From Brachypodius melanocephalos (taxonomy: Eukaryota > Chordata > Aves > Passeriformes > Pycnonotidae), in contig VZSR01000514.1 in NCBI GenBank assembly GCA_013398615.1, positions 7,064,305-7,128,304 of the forward strand: DNA of 64,000 bases, given 5' to 3'. The notes below the pieces were generated by a model. It was given only the letters and a program-made list of their open reading frames with translations, ran no database searches and was not told the DNA's origin. The first letter of the stretch is position 1. Every line of letters starts with the position of its first letter. A program made the position numbers and the translations under genes. Below, piece by piece: positions 37,577 to 49,106 of the stretch.

Positions 37577-39655
37577 AAAGGTTCAGAAAGGAACAAAGGA
37601 ATGATTCTAAGCCTGTGGAAAAGAAATGCCAATAACATATGATTTAAGAAAATTAATCTATCCAATTTATCTAAGAGTGGGTTAATAGGTGAATTGATAT
37701 CAGTCTTCAATACCTACACAAAATACATGTTTCACAATTTTGAATATGTCTGAACATATCACTAAAAGGAATCACTACCTTGTGGATGGAAGCTGGAGCT
37801 AAACAAATACAGACTTAAAAAAACCCACAGTGTTTTTAAAAGTCAGGATAATTGATTACCAGAACAATTTATCTAGTATCAGAATGTATTTTTCCCCTCT
37901 GAATATCTTTTTGAAAAATGTACTATCGTTTAAACAGAAGTTAATTTAAAATAGATTATTGTAATGATCCCTTTGGTTTTACAATCCATTAAAGAGACAT
38001 TACAAATCTCCAAATATGACCCAGAATGCAGATTTTTGTTTGAAGAAGAAAATGTTTACAAAATGAAAGACCTATAGGAATATGTGCTTCATTCAATTTT
38101 AAATCTCCAAGAGAAGTGTTTAAAAGAACCAAGAAACCTCTAGTGAGAGCTGCAACACAAATATTATGTATCAGAATTTAAAAGGGAAAACAGAGGAGCA
38201 CTGACATGAGTTTCTGATAACTGTCTAAGCTGTCCCAAAATGCTGAAGGAAACAAGCAGGGAAGGCATGGAACTAAAAACTGAATGCAGTAATAGCATAA
38301 TTATTGACATATTGCTTATAATAAGTCTTGTTTATTGTCCTTTTTAACTTGCCACTGACTTTCTCTTTTCAATGAAATGTAGCCTAGATTGTGAAATAAA
38401 ACCACAGCCATTAGATAAAAGAGTCTTGCTGAGACTTTTTTGAAATATTGGTATAACTGCTCTATATTTCTGTGGCCTGTCATGGGAAAGAAATGAAGAA
38501 AAATATTAGAGAGCCATTAGAAAATGTTTGACTCCCTAGCACTGCTCTGTACTAAGTCATGAGAAGGAAAGGCTCCCATCACTGAAGACACACAAGGTAA
38601 AAGATATTAGTATGGTAATGACACCAGGAAGGGTCAAAGGATGAAGGAGTAATGAGAACAGACATGTCAGAAGGATGAATAGGTGTGGTCATTAATTTTA
38701 GCTGAAGAACAAAATGTAGATTCTGGCAAGATTTAGAGGACAAGCAGAGGCTGAATATGATGCAATAGCTGTAGGACAGACAAGAGCAGGACACATTTGG
38801 GTAAGGCAAGAGAGAAGAGAAACACTCTTCCTGCATGTAGCATTTATTCTTTTTTACAGGGTAACACCTCATACTGCTTCAGGGTGAGCTCAGGGACAGG
38901 AAAGGAAAGAGAGCTGCCAAAAGGCAGAATGCTTTTGGCTGCCAGGTACAGCTCTTCAAAAACTGCTCTCCTCAGTTGATTCAGGGTAGTGTCGGTTTCA
39001 GAGCAAACGATGCTAAATGCAAGGACTGAACTCCTTGGGAAAGAAAATACTTAAGCACAGAAACTCGTGAGAGATAAATTTCCCAAACTGAAGAACAGAA
39101 GCAGCAACGAGAGGGTGTTCATCATTTCATAGCTCCCCTTTGCTTTAGAGCCACGATTAACACTGCTCAGTAACGAGAGTGTTCATAAATCAGGGGCAAG
39201 GATCTCAACAGGGTGCCCTCACAGCAGCCCTGGAATCCTGGTGAGTGCATGCCTCGAGTTTATGGCATTCTCATGTGTGATACTCACTGCATCACTTCTC
39301 TGGCTGAATACCTACAGGAATGGAGTAATCCTGGAAAAGCAGTGAATGAGATCTATAAATGTATATATGTTGTAATGGCAAGGTCATGAGCACTGATGTA
39401 ATATCAGTAAGTATTCAAACATCTTTGACATTCTGATCAAAGAGACCCAAAAGCAAAGAGTTCAGTGACTTAAGTTTAAGCTCCCACATTTCAATTAACG
39501 TTCAAAGAAATCTTTCCTTCTAGGCTGAACTGAAATGAGTTATTGATGTAATTATACCACTCTGGAGAAAAAAACTTTAAATACTAGTCTTACCAACTGA
39601 TACTAGGAAACTTTTCAATATCCCATTAAATGCTTTTTCTTGTTCTGTTTGCCAG
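37577..39655. other. Unique AT-rich non-coding stretch
   Basis: No recognised gene or transposon. The interval ends at a pyrimidine-rich acceptor-like sequence (TTTTTCTTGTTCTGTTTGCCAG, 39634-39655). Confidence 0.55.
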
Positions 39656-39690
39656 GGCCTCAGTTCAACAAAAACATTAAAGTGTTTGAG
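39656..39690 (+). other. Candidate 35-bp microexon
   Basis: A strong pyrimidine tract ending in TTTGCCAG is followed by 35 bases and then GAG|GTAAGT, which matches the vertebrate donor consensus. One frame is open through the segment (two leading bases, then PQFNKNIKVFE with a phase-0 end). The peptide matches nothing I recognise. Such pairs occur by chance in long introns, and no neighbouring exons are identified. Confidence 0.15.
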
Positions 39691-42499
39691 GTAAGTTAGT
39701 CTATTCAGTGAAACACACAGTTTCATACTTACCCATATGTCCCATTGACATTAAGCACATACTTAAAGTTAAGCACACAATTAAAGGCTTAGCTGAACTG
39801 GAGACTAAGCTCTTTATAAAAGAAGTTCGTTGCAAAGAGAAAATGAGCGAGGGTTCATTTCTACTTAGTTGCGCTTTACAGCTAGATCTGTGTTTAAAGA
39901 GAATAGTGTCTAGAAAGAAAAATTTAATCCTAATTCCTCTCTCAGGAGCCTCTAGACAGAGGCAGCTGCAAAGGAAGAGTGATTGGAAGATCAGGATTTT
40001 AGGACTAGCACATCAAGGACAGTCTATTCCAGTCACCCAGTTACTGTAGACAGCAGTGTTCCCTAACCCTTGTTAACTCCTCTTGGGATACAGGGGCCAC
40101 ATGGGTACAGAACTGAAGAACCACTCACTGGCTAGCCGGGGCATTTTATAGAAGTTTATATTTCTGGGAAAAAAAAAATATCACAGTATTGTGAAATCAG
40201 GAAGGTGAAACTATGCAATGTGAATCCCTTTGGATTGTGAAACCTTTAACTTTCATCTTGTATGGCTCTCTCACTTCTCAGGGTTCTTACTCAGATTTAG
40301 ATGTGCTACAGATCCATCACCATGCTATGACAGCAAAGTTCATAATTTAGAGCATTAAACTCTGGTTGCCATTCTTGAAAAGTGTTTGGAAGAGATGATA
40401 ATTTCCCTTTTTTGAACTGTCAGGCACTTTTCTCCTAAACTCCCTAAATCACAGATTGATATCTAAGTGCATGCCTGTGTTATCTTTAGACCTCACACCA
40501 TTCTCATAACCATTTATGATTACTGTTATTAATTTTTGTCACATATCACAGTTTCACTTTCACATCACCTACAAGTCCCTTTTTTTTCTGCATAAATGGC
40601 ATTTCTTACGTATGCTTATCTCATTCAATAAACAAAAGACTCCAAGAGAATCTTTATGCTACAGTTGGATTCAGATAAATAGTCTTTTCAGCACTGCTGT
40701 GAGTACAAGTGACATTTTTGAACCAAAACTTAATAGAGAGTGACTGGAATAGCTGACTCCTGATTTTTTGTGGAGATAAAATGAAACTTCAGTCTTCAGA
40801 CAGTCCTATCATTGATTTTAGTCTTTTATCTCCCATGAAAACATCCCCCTCAAAAATCATTTAGCTGTGGATTTAGCAAAAACAGAAAGCAGATTTTGTC
40901 TGTTCTCAAGCTACCCCAGTAATACAGTTATCTGACTTTATTATGGCATACAGATGCTAGTTAGAGAATAAACCTAAGCTCACTTAACCCATTTCTTACC
41001 CTAACAGGAAGAAATATATTTAGAATGTATCCTTGGCAGGTCACACAGAAAGAACTCAGTGCTGGGAACAAAACAGATGACAAAAAAAATTGCAAATGGA
41101 ATAATAAGTGGGATGAGGTGCCTGCCAGCCCATAGTTTGATCTTCTGGGCTCCCAGCAGCTTCCTGTGTGATGTTGTATCCCTGCTGCTGCCACTGTCCC
41201 CTTCCTCCTGCCACCCACCCTCCTCAACTCACGTTCACCTGAGCCTGTCTGCTATTGCTGCACTGAACCATTTTGATCCCCTGTTTTCCACAGGCTGCCA
41301 GGACTCCTGGAACAACTCCTGGAGCAGTTTTGTGTCTGGTCTGTGGGTGATCCCACACCTGATGCATGGAACTACCCACAGGTTTGTGCTTTGCCTGTGC
41401 AGCCCTTATCAATCAGCCCTGTCCATGTATGATGCTCAATGACAGACATGAAATCCTTGGAGTGTGGAACATGCAGATTTTCCCATGCAATCATCTCGGC
41501 CAGGTCATCTTCTCTACCAGGGACATACAGGCCAGAGTGCTTTCCAGAAAAGCTTGTGAGTAGTGTTGAAAAAGGGTGTGGGAAGGCAGAGATCTGAGCA
41601 GCACGAGTGGGAGTGCTGCAGCAGGGTGACATGGACAATGCCAGGCAGCCTCTGCTTGCTGCTCGAGCTTGCAGGTCTGCTCCTGGATGGCTCCACCTGC
41701 AGCAGTGCAGCTTCAACATGCAGATTTGCAGCTGCCTAGGTCCAGGAATGTAAGGAGAATTGAGCCATGGAATGGATTTATGGATGCTTGGCATGATAAT
41801 GGGAACAGGAGAAAAGTCCTCTCTTGTTCAAGAGGAACAGAGAAGAGAAGGAGGGAAACGAGAAATGTGCTCGTGAATGCATAGTGAGGCCTGAAGTAAA
41901 TGCACTGGATGAAGAAGGGAATCTCTTTTCATTGTTTATCTGTGTGTGGTGGTTATGTTTGTCTAGTAATTGGGTAATTGGGATGTCTTTCCTTAAGAGC
42001 AGGTTGAATGAAAGGCAGCAGCTACAGAAAGAACGTGTGCAGAGGCTTGAAGAGGAGGATGAGGAGGGTAGGGGTTGGGTTTGCCAGTGCCCTGTGGAGT
42101 GAGGTGAGGAACTGCTGCTCTCTGTTTAAATGTCTCATCCCACTGTGGAAATTCTTACTGCCATTAAAAATGCAGTAGGGAGTGGATTTAATTCCCTAGT
42201 TACTGAAGAGGAGAAAATCACGACTCTATTGGAAACAAGGGTAATAAGGTGATTGCTCAGGATACTGCTTTTCTATGGTAAGGTCTTGATCCTCAAAGCT
42301 GCTGAGTCCTGTGGCAATTTATACAGTAGGATCCATATGGAAACAGATTGGAAAAGGTCAAGTATTCCATGGTGACCTTTGCTGTCATCACAGATTAGGT
42401 GACACTCAGTATGTCCCAGTGTGTACAAGACATGGTTTTCCCAGATCTGCGCCAGTGCCAGCTGATAGACTTGGCATATTTGCCTGTTTGTTAGAGGTG
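39691..42499. other. Unique non-coding stretch
   Basis: No recognised gene. The frames at 41059-41442 (+) and 41372-41794 (-, 140 codons) overlap on opposite strands in a locally GC-richer patch, and neither shows a domain or a plausible start context. Confidence 0.5.
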
Positions 42500-43370
42500 A
42501 AATGCTGAAGAAGCCAACTTTTGCTTTCATTTTGACAGAAGTTTGATTGCACACCCTGTGCTGACTGTGACACCGTTCTCTTGCTGTCTCCACACACGCA
42601 TCCCTTGCAAAGCCCTGCTCGCTGCAGCTCCCCTCACATTGCCCAGCAGCTGGTGCTGGGAACAAAGAGGCTCATTGAGCACTGCTTGGTGCTCAGCACT
42701 GCTCTGGGAGCTGGAGCTGAGACAGCCACGAGATGATTCAGTGTTTGTTGATCCCCCACATGCAAGCGCTTGGTGCTGTCCTGAGCATGAACCCCAGCTC
42801 TCAGGGCTGCAGCCCAGACACCCCAAATAAAGCACCAGGACAGCTGCTGGCTGTGGCTTTGAGATGCTACGTGCTCTAAACTCATGGGTTTAGAGTAGTG
42901 CTCTAAGTGCCCTGGGAATGATCCTCATGTTGCCATGACATATCCATATTCCTGGTCTATCCCCTGTCCCTGCAGGGGTGAGGACAGGGACCAGTGAGAG
43001 CTCAGAGTGCAGCTCCTCCTTCTCACTTTCCTCAGCACAGGCTGCTTCTGGCTTCCCCCTGCCATTTTGTTTCGTTTGGGGTTTTTTTCCCCTCCTCTAA
43101 CCTCCTGCAAAAGAAGTTACTGAAGAGCTCCTAATCCTGGGGGCAAGGCATGATGCTCAGAGTTTTGCTGCATCCTGTGTTTGCCTGGTGCAGGAGAGGC
43201 TGCCTGCAGCCCCAGCTGTGTGTGGTGCATGACAGATCTCAGAGCTGCACAGTGCTGAGATCATCCTGGGCATGCCAGAGTAACAGGCAGGCAGTGAGGA
43301 TCTCTGACAGCCAATACAGAACACCAAGAGTGGTGGAGAGAGACTGTACATAAAAGAAAATCATATGTAA
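42500..43370. other. GC-richer patch with overlapping chance frames
   Basis: Base composition rises compared with the flanks, which lengthens frames on both strands (42273-42665 -, 42543-42830 +, 42527-42835 -, 42634-42885 -). Four mutually overlapping frames cannot all be real, and none is recognised. CpGs are not dense enough by eye to call a CpG island. It could be a degraded exon or an old retroviral or LTR remnant, but no landmark is seen. Confidence 0.45.
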
Positions 43371-46300
43371 AATTTATTGTGGGGTGCTGTTTGCCTTTTT
43401 TTTTTTTTTCTTTAGACAGATATGCAGTTTCCATGGACACCCATTTTTATCTTAATGTATGTTTCCTTTTATTAAATATGCATAACCAGGCTTGCTCAGG
43501 ATGGGAAGTCTGGTGTTTGATTTTCTTTACATTTTCTCTAGGGAATTGCTAATAGGCAAGCAGATTTCTGGAGACATTTAGGACAGTTTTACCCTTCTGC
43601 TATCAGATGTTTCAAGGAAGCCAGCCAGATGCAGGAAAAGGACAAAGGACAAAGAATGCAGAGAAGGTAAACTGCTGTATGCAGTGTGAACAGCTCTTCT
43701 TCCCCATTTTTGTACTGGATCCATCTTTTCTTTCAACAGGCTTTCCCACCATTTAGTCCTCTCCTTGTTTTGCCTTTTTCCTTAGTCTTGGTAGCAGCAA
43801 AGTTACTGCTGATAAAATCAGACTGGCATGGAAGGTGTTGGCTGTGTGACTTGAGGACTTGAGGCTCAGTCATGGGGAACAAGTGTGTTAAGCAGAAAAG
43901 ACCCAGTGTTTAAGAGGGGAGGAACTGGGAGCTTGTTTTGGATGTTTTTTTGGTTTGTTTTTTTTTTTTTTTGATGTATCTTGCTTTAGAAGAACCTCTC
44001 AACAAAGTTCTGCTTTTTTTGGATGGCCTGGGAGGCATGGCAGTGCCCTACTGTATAGGGGTATTTCTATTTTTGAGAATTTTTAAAATTTTCTTAAATT
44101 TTAAGGTATAATTTTTTCTTTTGGCTTGCTAGTGGAATGAAAATGAGAAGGAATTATATGGCCCTTTACTGAAGTTTTCCTTCTGTTTCCCAGTTAGGAC
44201 ACAAGCTCAGAGCTCATGGATATGTTACCTTTTTTAAGAAGCAAAACCAAAAGTAAAAGAAAAAAAATAAGGCAGCAGATAATTCTTCAAATTAGTTTCT
44301 TCTTGGATTTTCAGGAGCAAGAACTGGCACCAAATTCAGCAAGTGTATTAAAAACTATTGATGCCACACTGTTCTGTGTCCAGGTCTCTATCTGGCCATC
44401 TGGTTCAGATTCATACCACTTCCTACATTATTGCAGCCTTCTGGAATCAGAGAACACACATTTCTCTGTCAGGTTTAATGGTGAGAACATCGTCACTGTC
44501 TCACTGATGTGCCATTTAGAGGAGAGGTGAAAATTTGAGGATTATTCTATCAACATCACTTTTTCCATTGAAAAGGAAGGGTATAGGGCAAGTTCCCCAC
44601 AAATGTCATCACTTATATCTGCTCATAGTCCAGTCTTCCACCTGAAAACTCTCATGGTGTTTTTATCCATTAGCTCCTTCTTTATCAGGGCCATTTTATA
44701 TTATCTTGGACATTTTATTGAACAGCAAACTATGAGAACTAAGAGGCAGAGCAAAGGACAGGTGGCACAGAGGCTGCTGCAGGAGGTGACTCATTTGGCA
44801 TTTCGTTCTGATCAGATTACTACATTTAATTCGGGCACTGGAATCTGATGTTTTCTGTCACTTCCCATGGCAGACAGGAGGAGAGGTGGAGGGGGAGAAA
44901 CTTTTGTACAGAGCTCTGAAATGCAGCAGGACACAAGAGATTTGCCATTCTTTTGTATTGTTGTGCACTGGAAAATATCAATTAATTGCTTCCTAACACA
45001 GGCACAGGGTTTCTTGGCTGTGAGTAGGAGGCAGCTTACACCAAGCTTGGTGCATGTTCTTTCTGGCAGCAGAGATCAGGCCTGAAAACACACCTACAGA
45101 TTGTACAGCTGCCTTCATGAGAGGCAAGGCCAGTGACTGAGTTATAGGAGACCCTGGTGAACCTCAGTTCTTTCCCCTCATACAGCAAGAACAGGAGCCT
45201 GGTGAAACTCTGCTCTGATCTGGTGTGTGGCCACATGCCCTAAAATCCTGTTATAAATCTGTTTCTTCATAGCCTGAATGTGAATTCTGCAACAAGGCAG
45301 AAATGGACTCTGTGTGGTGAAACCTTGGATTCCTTACCCCAGTGCCAGTGATGAAAGCATGAACAGAGCTCTGGTATGTTTTATGCCTTTATCTGTCTAG
45401 GTAAATACACACACCTGATGCTCACCTGCCTCAAGGAGCTCACTTTATGCATCCTCCCCTTACCTTTACTCTCCTGCTGTCTTTAAGAGGCAGGGAATCA
45501 CAATCAGCAATTAACACTGTTGCACCAAAGTGCCTTTAGAAGGGGCTTTTCAGCTGAAGCCTCTGCAGCGATAATGGTTTCCAGCAGGGCTGGTGATAAC
45601 CTGAAGGATGAAGGGCTGCTTCCACCAGTGCAGCTCACTGAAGAACCTGCAGCCTGCAGTTGGTGTGGGCACATTTTGGAGCTCCTTTTGTCACCAATCT
45701 CCTTTGGCACGGCAGGCTGGAGCGAGCTGCACTGCCCAGGGCTCACAGGCATGGTAACACACGCGTGTTCCTGGGGCAGGCAGGGATCTGCAGCAAAGCC
45801 CCTGCTCTGAGAAGGGGCTCTGTGCTCCACAGCTGCCTGTGATCAGTCAGCCCAGATGCTCAGCTCTGCAGATTCATGTGCTCCTCTTCTCCCATTACAT
45901 CCCTTCTCCACAAGCCAGTCTCTCTCTTGCATCACTCATGACCAGCTGCAGAGCCTCAGGGTTTTCTCCAGATACTTTTAACTGATCTAGAACTTCTTAT
46001 TTTCCCCATGCTCTGCCCTTTCCTTGATTGGTAAATTCCCCAATGTCTTTAATCAAGCTGTGTTGAGCCCAGCAGCTCTGGCAAGTTTTCTTTTGTTTTA
46101 ATAAAAGGTGAGTTTGTACCCCAGGCAGGTTCTGCCAGCTCAATTTCAACAATTGCACACTGGTCTTTTAAAAAAGGGCCCTCCCATCTCAAAACCAGAG
46201 GCAATACAATATCCCAGGTGAACTCCTGCCCGTTCCCCTTCAGAGGAAAAAGGGACTTTTCCCTCCCATTTTGCTGAGCTCAGTGGTTTTTTTGGGTGCA

Positions 46301-47388
46301 CTCTCCATTCACAGCTTCAGGCTGATGGACTCCAAGGGTTTGGTTGTGGGGCTGCTGTTCAGCCCTGCCTTAGATCTCAGATGACCACTCGAGCTCTCCA
46401 GAAATGTCCTCACTTAATATCACTTAAACCTGCAAAGCCAAAGTTGGGCATTCTTGAGCTCTCCCTGCCTGTCTCAGTTCTCAGCCTCTCCCTTTTTTTA
46501 GGCATTTTATAAAAACTGGGAGAAATGTTTCAAGTAAACAGACTTAGAAAAAATTCACTTAAAAAAGAGACCAAAACTTGCTATGAGTTTGGTCAGCACA
46601 GGTGAGTGGGTTTTATTGGCAGATTTTTTTTTTTTTTAATGAGTAATATTTTTTCACCTCTTCTTGAGCTGTTACCTTTGCAACAGCTGGTTATGGAACT
46701 GAAGAACAGGTGAGAGAAATCCCAGATAACTCAAGAGACTGAGGAGCTGTAACCCTGCAGCTTGTCCTGGCATTCCCTCCAGAATATGATGTTCCTTCTG
46801 ACAAGCTTGTTTTTAAAACCTTTTCCAGATTTTATATGGTTTGGTTTTTTTTTAAGCTTCCAGCTAACAGTAAGATGAGAAAATTCAAAGGTAAGGCTAA
46901 TTATCGGGAATAGTTCCAAAATTTAGACACTGGAAGTGTGAAAACTGCTATTAAAAGCATCTCTGTAATTCATCTAGCCCTGTATAAATAGAAGCAATAA
47001 GTCAAGATGAGAGCAATGTAGGGCTGTTTCAGGCAGAAGAAATCAAAATCGAAATATTGAACCAAATGATTTGAGAAATCATCAAAATTTACAAAATGCA
47101 GTCATTTATTTAGTGCCATGTTTCTGCACAGAGGAACTGGATCTCAGTAAAAATTAATTAAGAGAGTCTGCATGAAACTGTTGGGTCAAAGGTAACAAAA
47201 CCATCTAAAGCTCTTCTCAGAGTCCTGGCTCTTTTTTTTTTTTTTCTCCTCAGATGAAACCATCAGGAAATTTGACCTGAATTCAGGAATAACTTCTGGA
47301 CAAGAGAAAATGCATTTCTTAGTGAGGCTATTGTTGACTGAAAAAAAAATGTTTACCCTGTACCACAGCAACATAAATAGCTTTTATC
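43371..47388. other. Unique non-coding stretch with poly-T runs
   Basis: T-runs lie at 43396-43410, 43958-43972, 46624-46637 and 47232-47245. A GC-richer patch at about 45500-45850 carries overlapping frames on both strands with no recognised product. No transposon is identified. Confidence 0.5.
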
Positions 47389-47490
47389 TCCATTACAAAC
47401 AGACTTATTTTATCTATCAGTGATGTACTCTAAATCTCATATTTCCATTACAAACAGGTTTGTTTTACCAGCGACTTACTTTAAATCTTG
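47389..47490 (+). repeat. 55-bp-period tandem duplication, diverged
   Basis: TCCATTACAAACAG at 47389 recurs at 47444. Each copy is followed by a T-rich segment, a SAGYGA-type motif, ACT and TAAATCT in the same order. The two units have diverged appreciably, so the duplication is old. Confidence 0.75.
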
Positions 47491-47854
47491 TAGTAGAGTT
47501 CTGACAACCTTAATTTTCTTTATGGGCAGATGCAGAACAAAGGAAAACAGGGGTGCTGTGTGCTCCACGCTCACTCTCAGTGAAGAAGTGGGCTCAGCAA
47601 GATCTCCTTCCCTGCCAGATTCTGCACATGTCTGAGATATTGGGGAGAGGGAGATATTGGGGTGATTCCTGAGGCTTCATAATCGTGGAGGAGGGAGGAT
47701 TGGAATCAATGCTGAGCTGGGAAGCCGTGCAGGGAGGGAGGCAGAGAGGAGCTGGTGTCTCAGCCACCGTGCAGGGCTCCCTCTGCCCGGGCCCCCAGCT
47801 ACACAAATGTCATTAGCTCCAGGACTCAGTGTGCCTGCACAAATAAACCTCCCA
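47491..47854. other. Unique non-coding stretch
   Basis: Nothing recognised. A short purine-rich stretch (about 47640-47760) with repeated GGAGA and GGGAG steps is the only structure. Confidence 0.5.
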
Positions 47855-48010
47855 GGCCCAGATCAGGAAATTATTGCCCTGGCTCTCTGAGCAGAACAAA
47901 GCTCGGTGCGGTGATGAAGCTACGCACTTAGCATTGAAGACATGAATGTATGAAGTCAATTATAAAAGGGAAGCTCTGTGGTGCACAGATAATTGGTACA
48001 AGTGCAGTGG
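47855..48010. promoter_or_regulatory. Candidate conserved non-coding element
   Basis: A short repeat-free block that retains CpGs (GCTCGGTGCGGTGATGAAGCTACGC) and mixes them with AT-rich homeodomain-like cores (AATTATTG, TCAATTATAA, GATAATTGG). The combination suggests selective constraint, but only an alignment would show it. Confidence 0.25.
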
Positions 48011-48499
48011 CTTTTCTGTGTGGAATGCAGCCTTGGTGGATTGCTGCAGCCTTCCAACACAACCAGGGCAAAGTAATTGTTTGGAGAGAACAAACACACC
48101 TTGAAAAGTAAGGCGGAATGGACAAAGATGGGAAGTTAGGGGTTAGCAGTGGGATAGATATTAATTAAAACTTTGAAAGCCCCAAACTATCAATTTCCAT
48201 GCTTTGAGATATTTGAAGTTCTTTTAAGTACAGCCAGAACTCAGAACCCTTTGAGTCATTAATGGCTGTGATGATCATTAGTGCAGGGCACCCAGTGAGT
48301 GTTAGAAACAAATAAAGACATTTTACGTTCAGAACTATTTACAATATTAACTGAAATTGAGCAAAGTGAGTGGAAATGATGGCCAAATAAAACACAAGAG
48401 AGAGGTTGTTAAGTCAGGGTTTTGGTGGCACTCCAGTGCTTCAGTGAAGCTACTGTAAGTGTGCAGGTTGCTGTGGTATTGCTACATCACTTCCTCAGT

Positions 48500-49106
48500 G
48501 GCTGGAAGGTGACTCCAGCAGAAAAAGACTTGGGAGTGCTGGTCAAGAGCAGCTGAACATATTGGGGTGGCTCTATTTTATATATATATAATATTATATA
48601 TATTATATTATATTATATATATATAAATTATATACATACATATATATATACATATATATATATATAGATATATAGATATATATATTATAGAGAGAGAGGG
48701 GTGGCTGAGGGAGCTGGAGGTGTTCACACTGGAGAAAAGGATGCTCAGGGGTGAGCTGATCACTCTGCAACGCCCTGAAAGGTGGCTGTAGAAATGTGGG
48801 CATTGGTCTCTTCTGCCAGGCAACCAGTGACAGGGTGAGAGGACAGTGTCAAGCTGCACCAGGGGGGTTTCAGCTGGAACATCAGGAAGAATTTCCTCAC
48901 TGAAAGTGGGGTTAAGCTTTGGAATGGGCTGCCTTGGTAGGCAGTGCAGTCACCATCCATGGACATTTTCAAGAAATAACTGGACATGGTACTTTGTGCT
49001 ACAGTTTTGTTGACATGGTGGTGTTCAGCCAAAGGTTGGACTCCATGATCTTGGAGGTCTTTTCCAACTTCAGTGATTATATGATTCTGTAACTCCATGA
49101 TTCTAT
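48500..49106 (+). mobile_element. CR1 LINE fragment interrupted by a TA microsatellite
   Basis: The 5' part (48500-48560) matches the CR1 segment around GACTTGGGAGTGCTGGT...CAGCTGAACAT. After the TA tract, matching resumes at GGCTGAGGGAGCTGGAGGTG and runs on to CAACGCCCTGAAAGGTGGCTG, GGTCTCTTCTGCCAGGCAAC, AAGCTGCACCAGG and GAATTTCCTCACTGAAAG. The 3' end is GGTTGGACTCCATGATCTTG, TCTTTTCCAAC and a GATTCTGTA...ATGATTCTAT tail. The CR1 segment normally lying between the two parts is missing and replaced by the microsatellite. The antisense 171-codon frame (48760-49275) is not a gene. Confidence 0.93.
48575..48699. repeat. TA-rich microsatellite inside CR1
   Basis: About 115 bases of imperfect (TA)n with ATTATA, ACATAC and AGATAT variants, then a short GA run (48689-48697). 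It is flanked by a 9-bp direct repeat GGGGTGGCT (48564-48572 and 48698-48706). Confidence 0.9.

Noticed and set aside
37450..37635. Lysine-rich frame resembling a nuclear basic protein
   Set aside because: It is the translation of the purine-only low-complexity tract.
45504..45842. Overlapping frames of about 100 codons on both strands
   Set aside because: They overlap one another on opposite strands in GC-richer DNA, with no recognised domain or start context.
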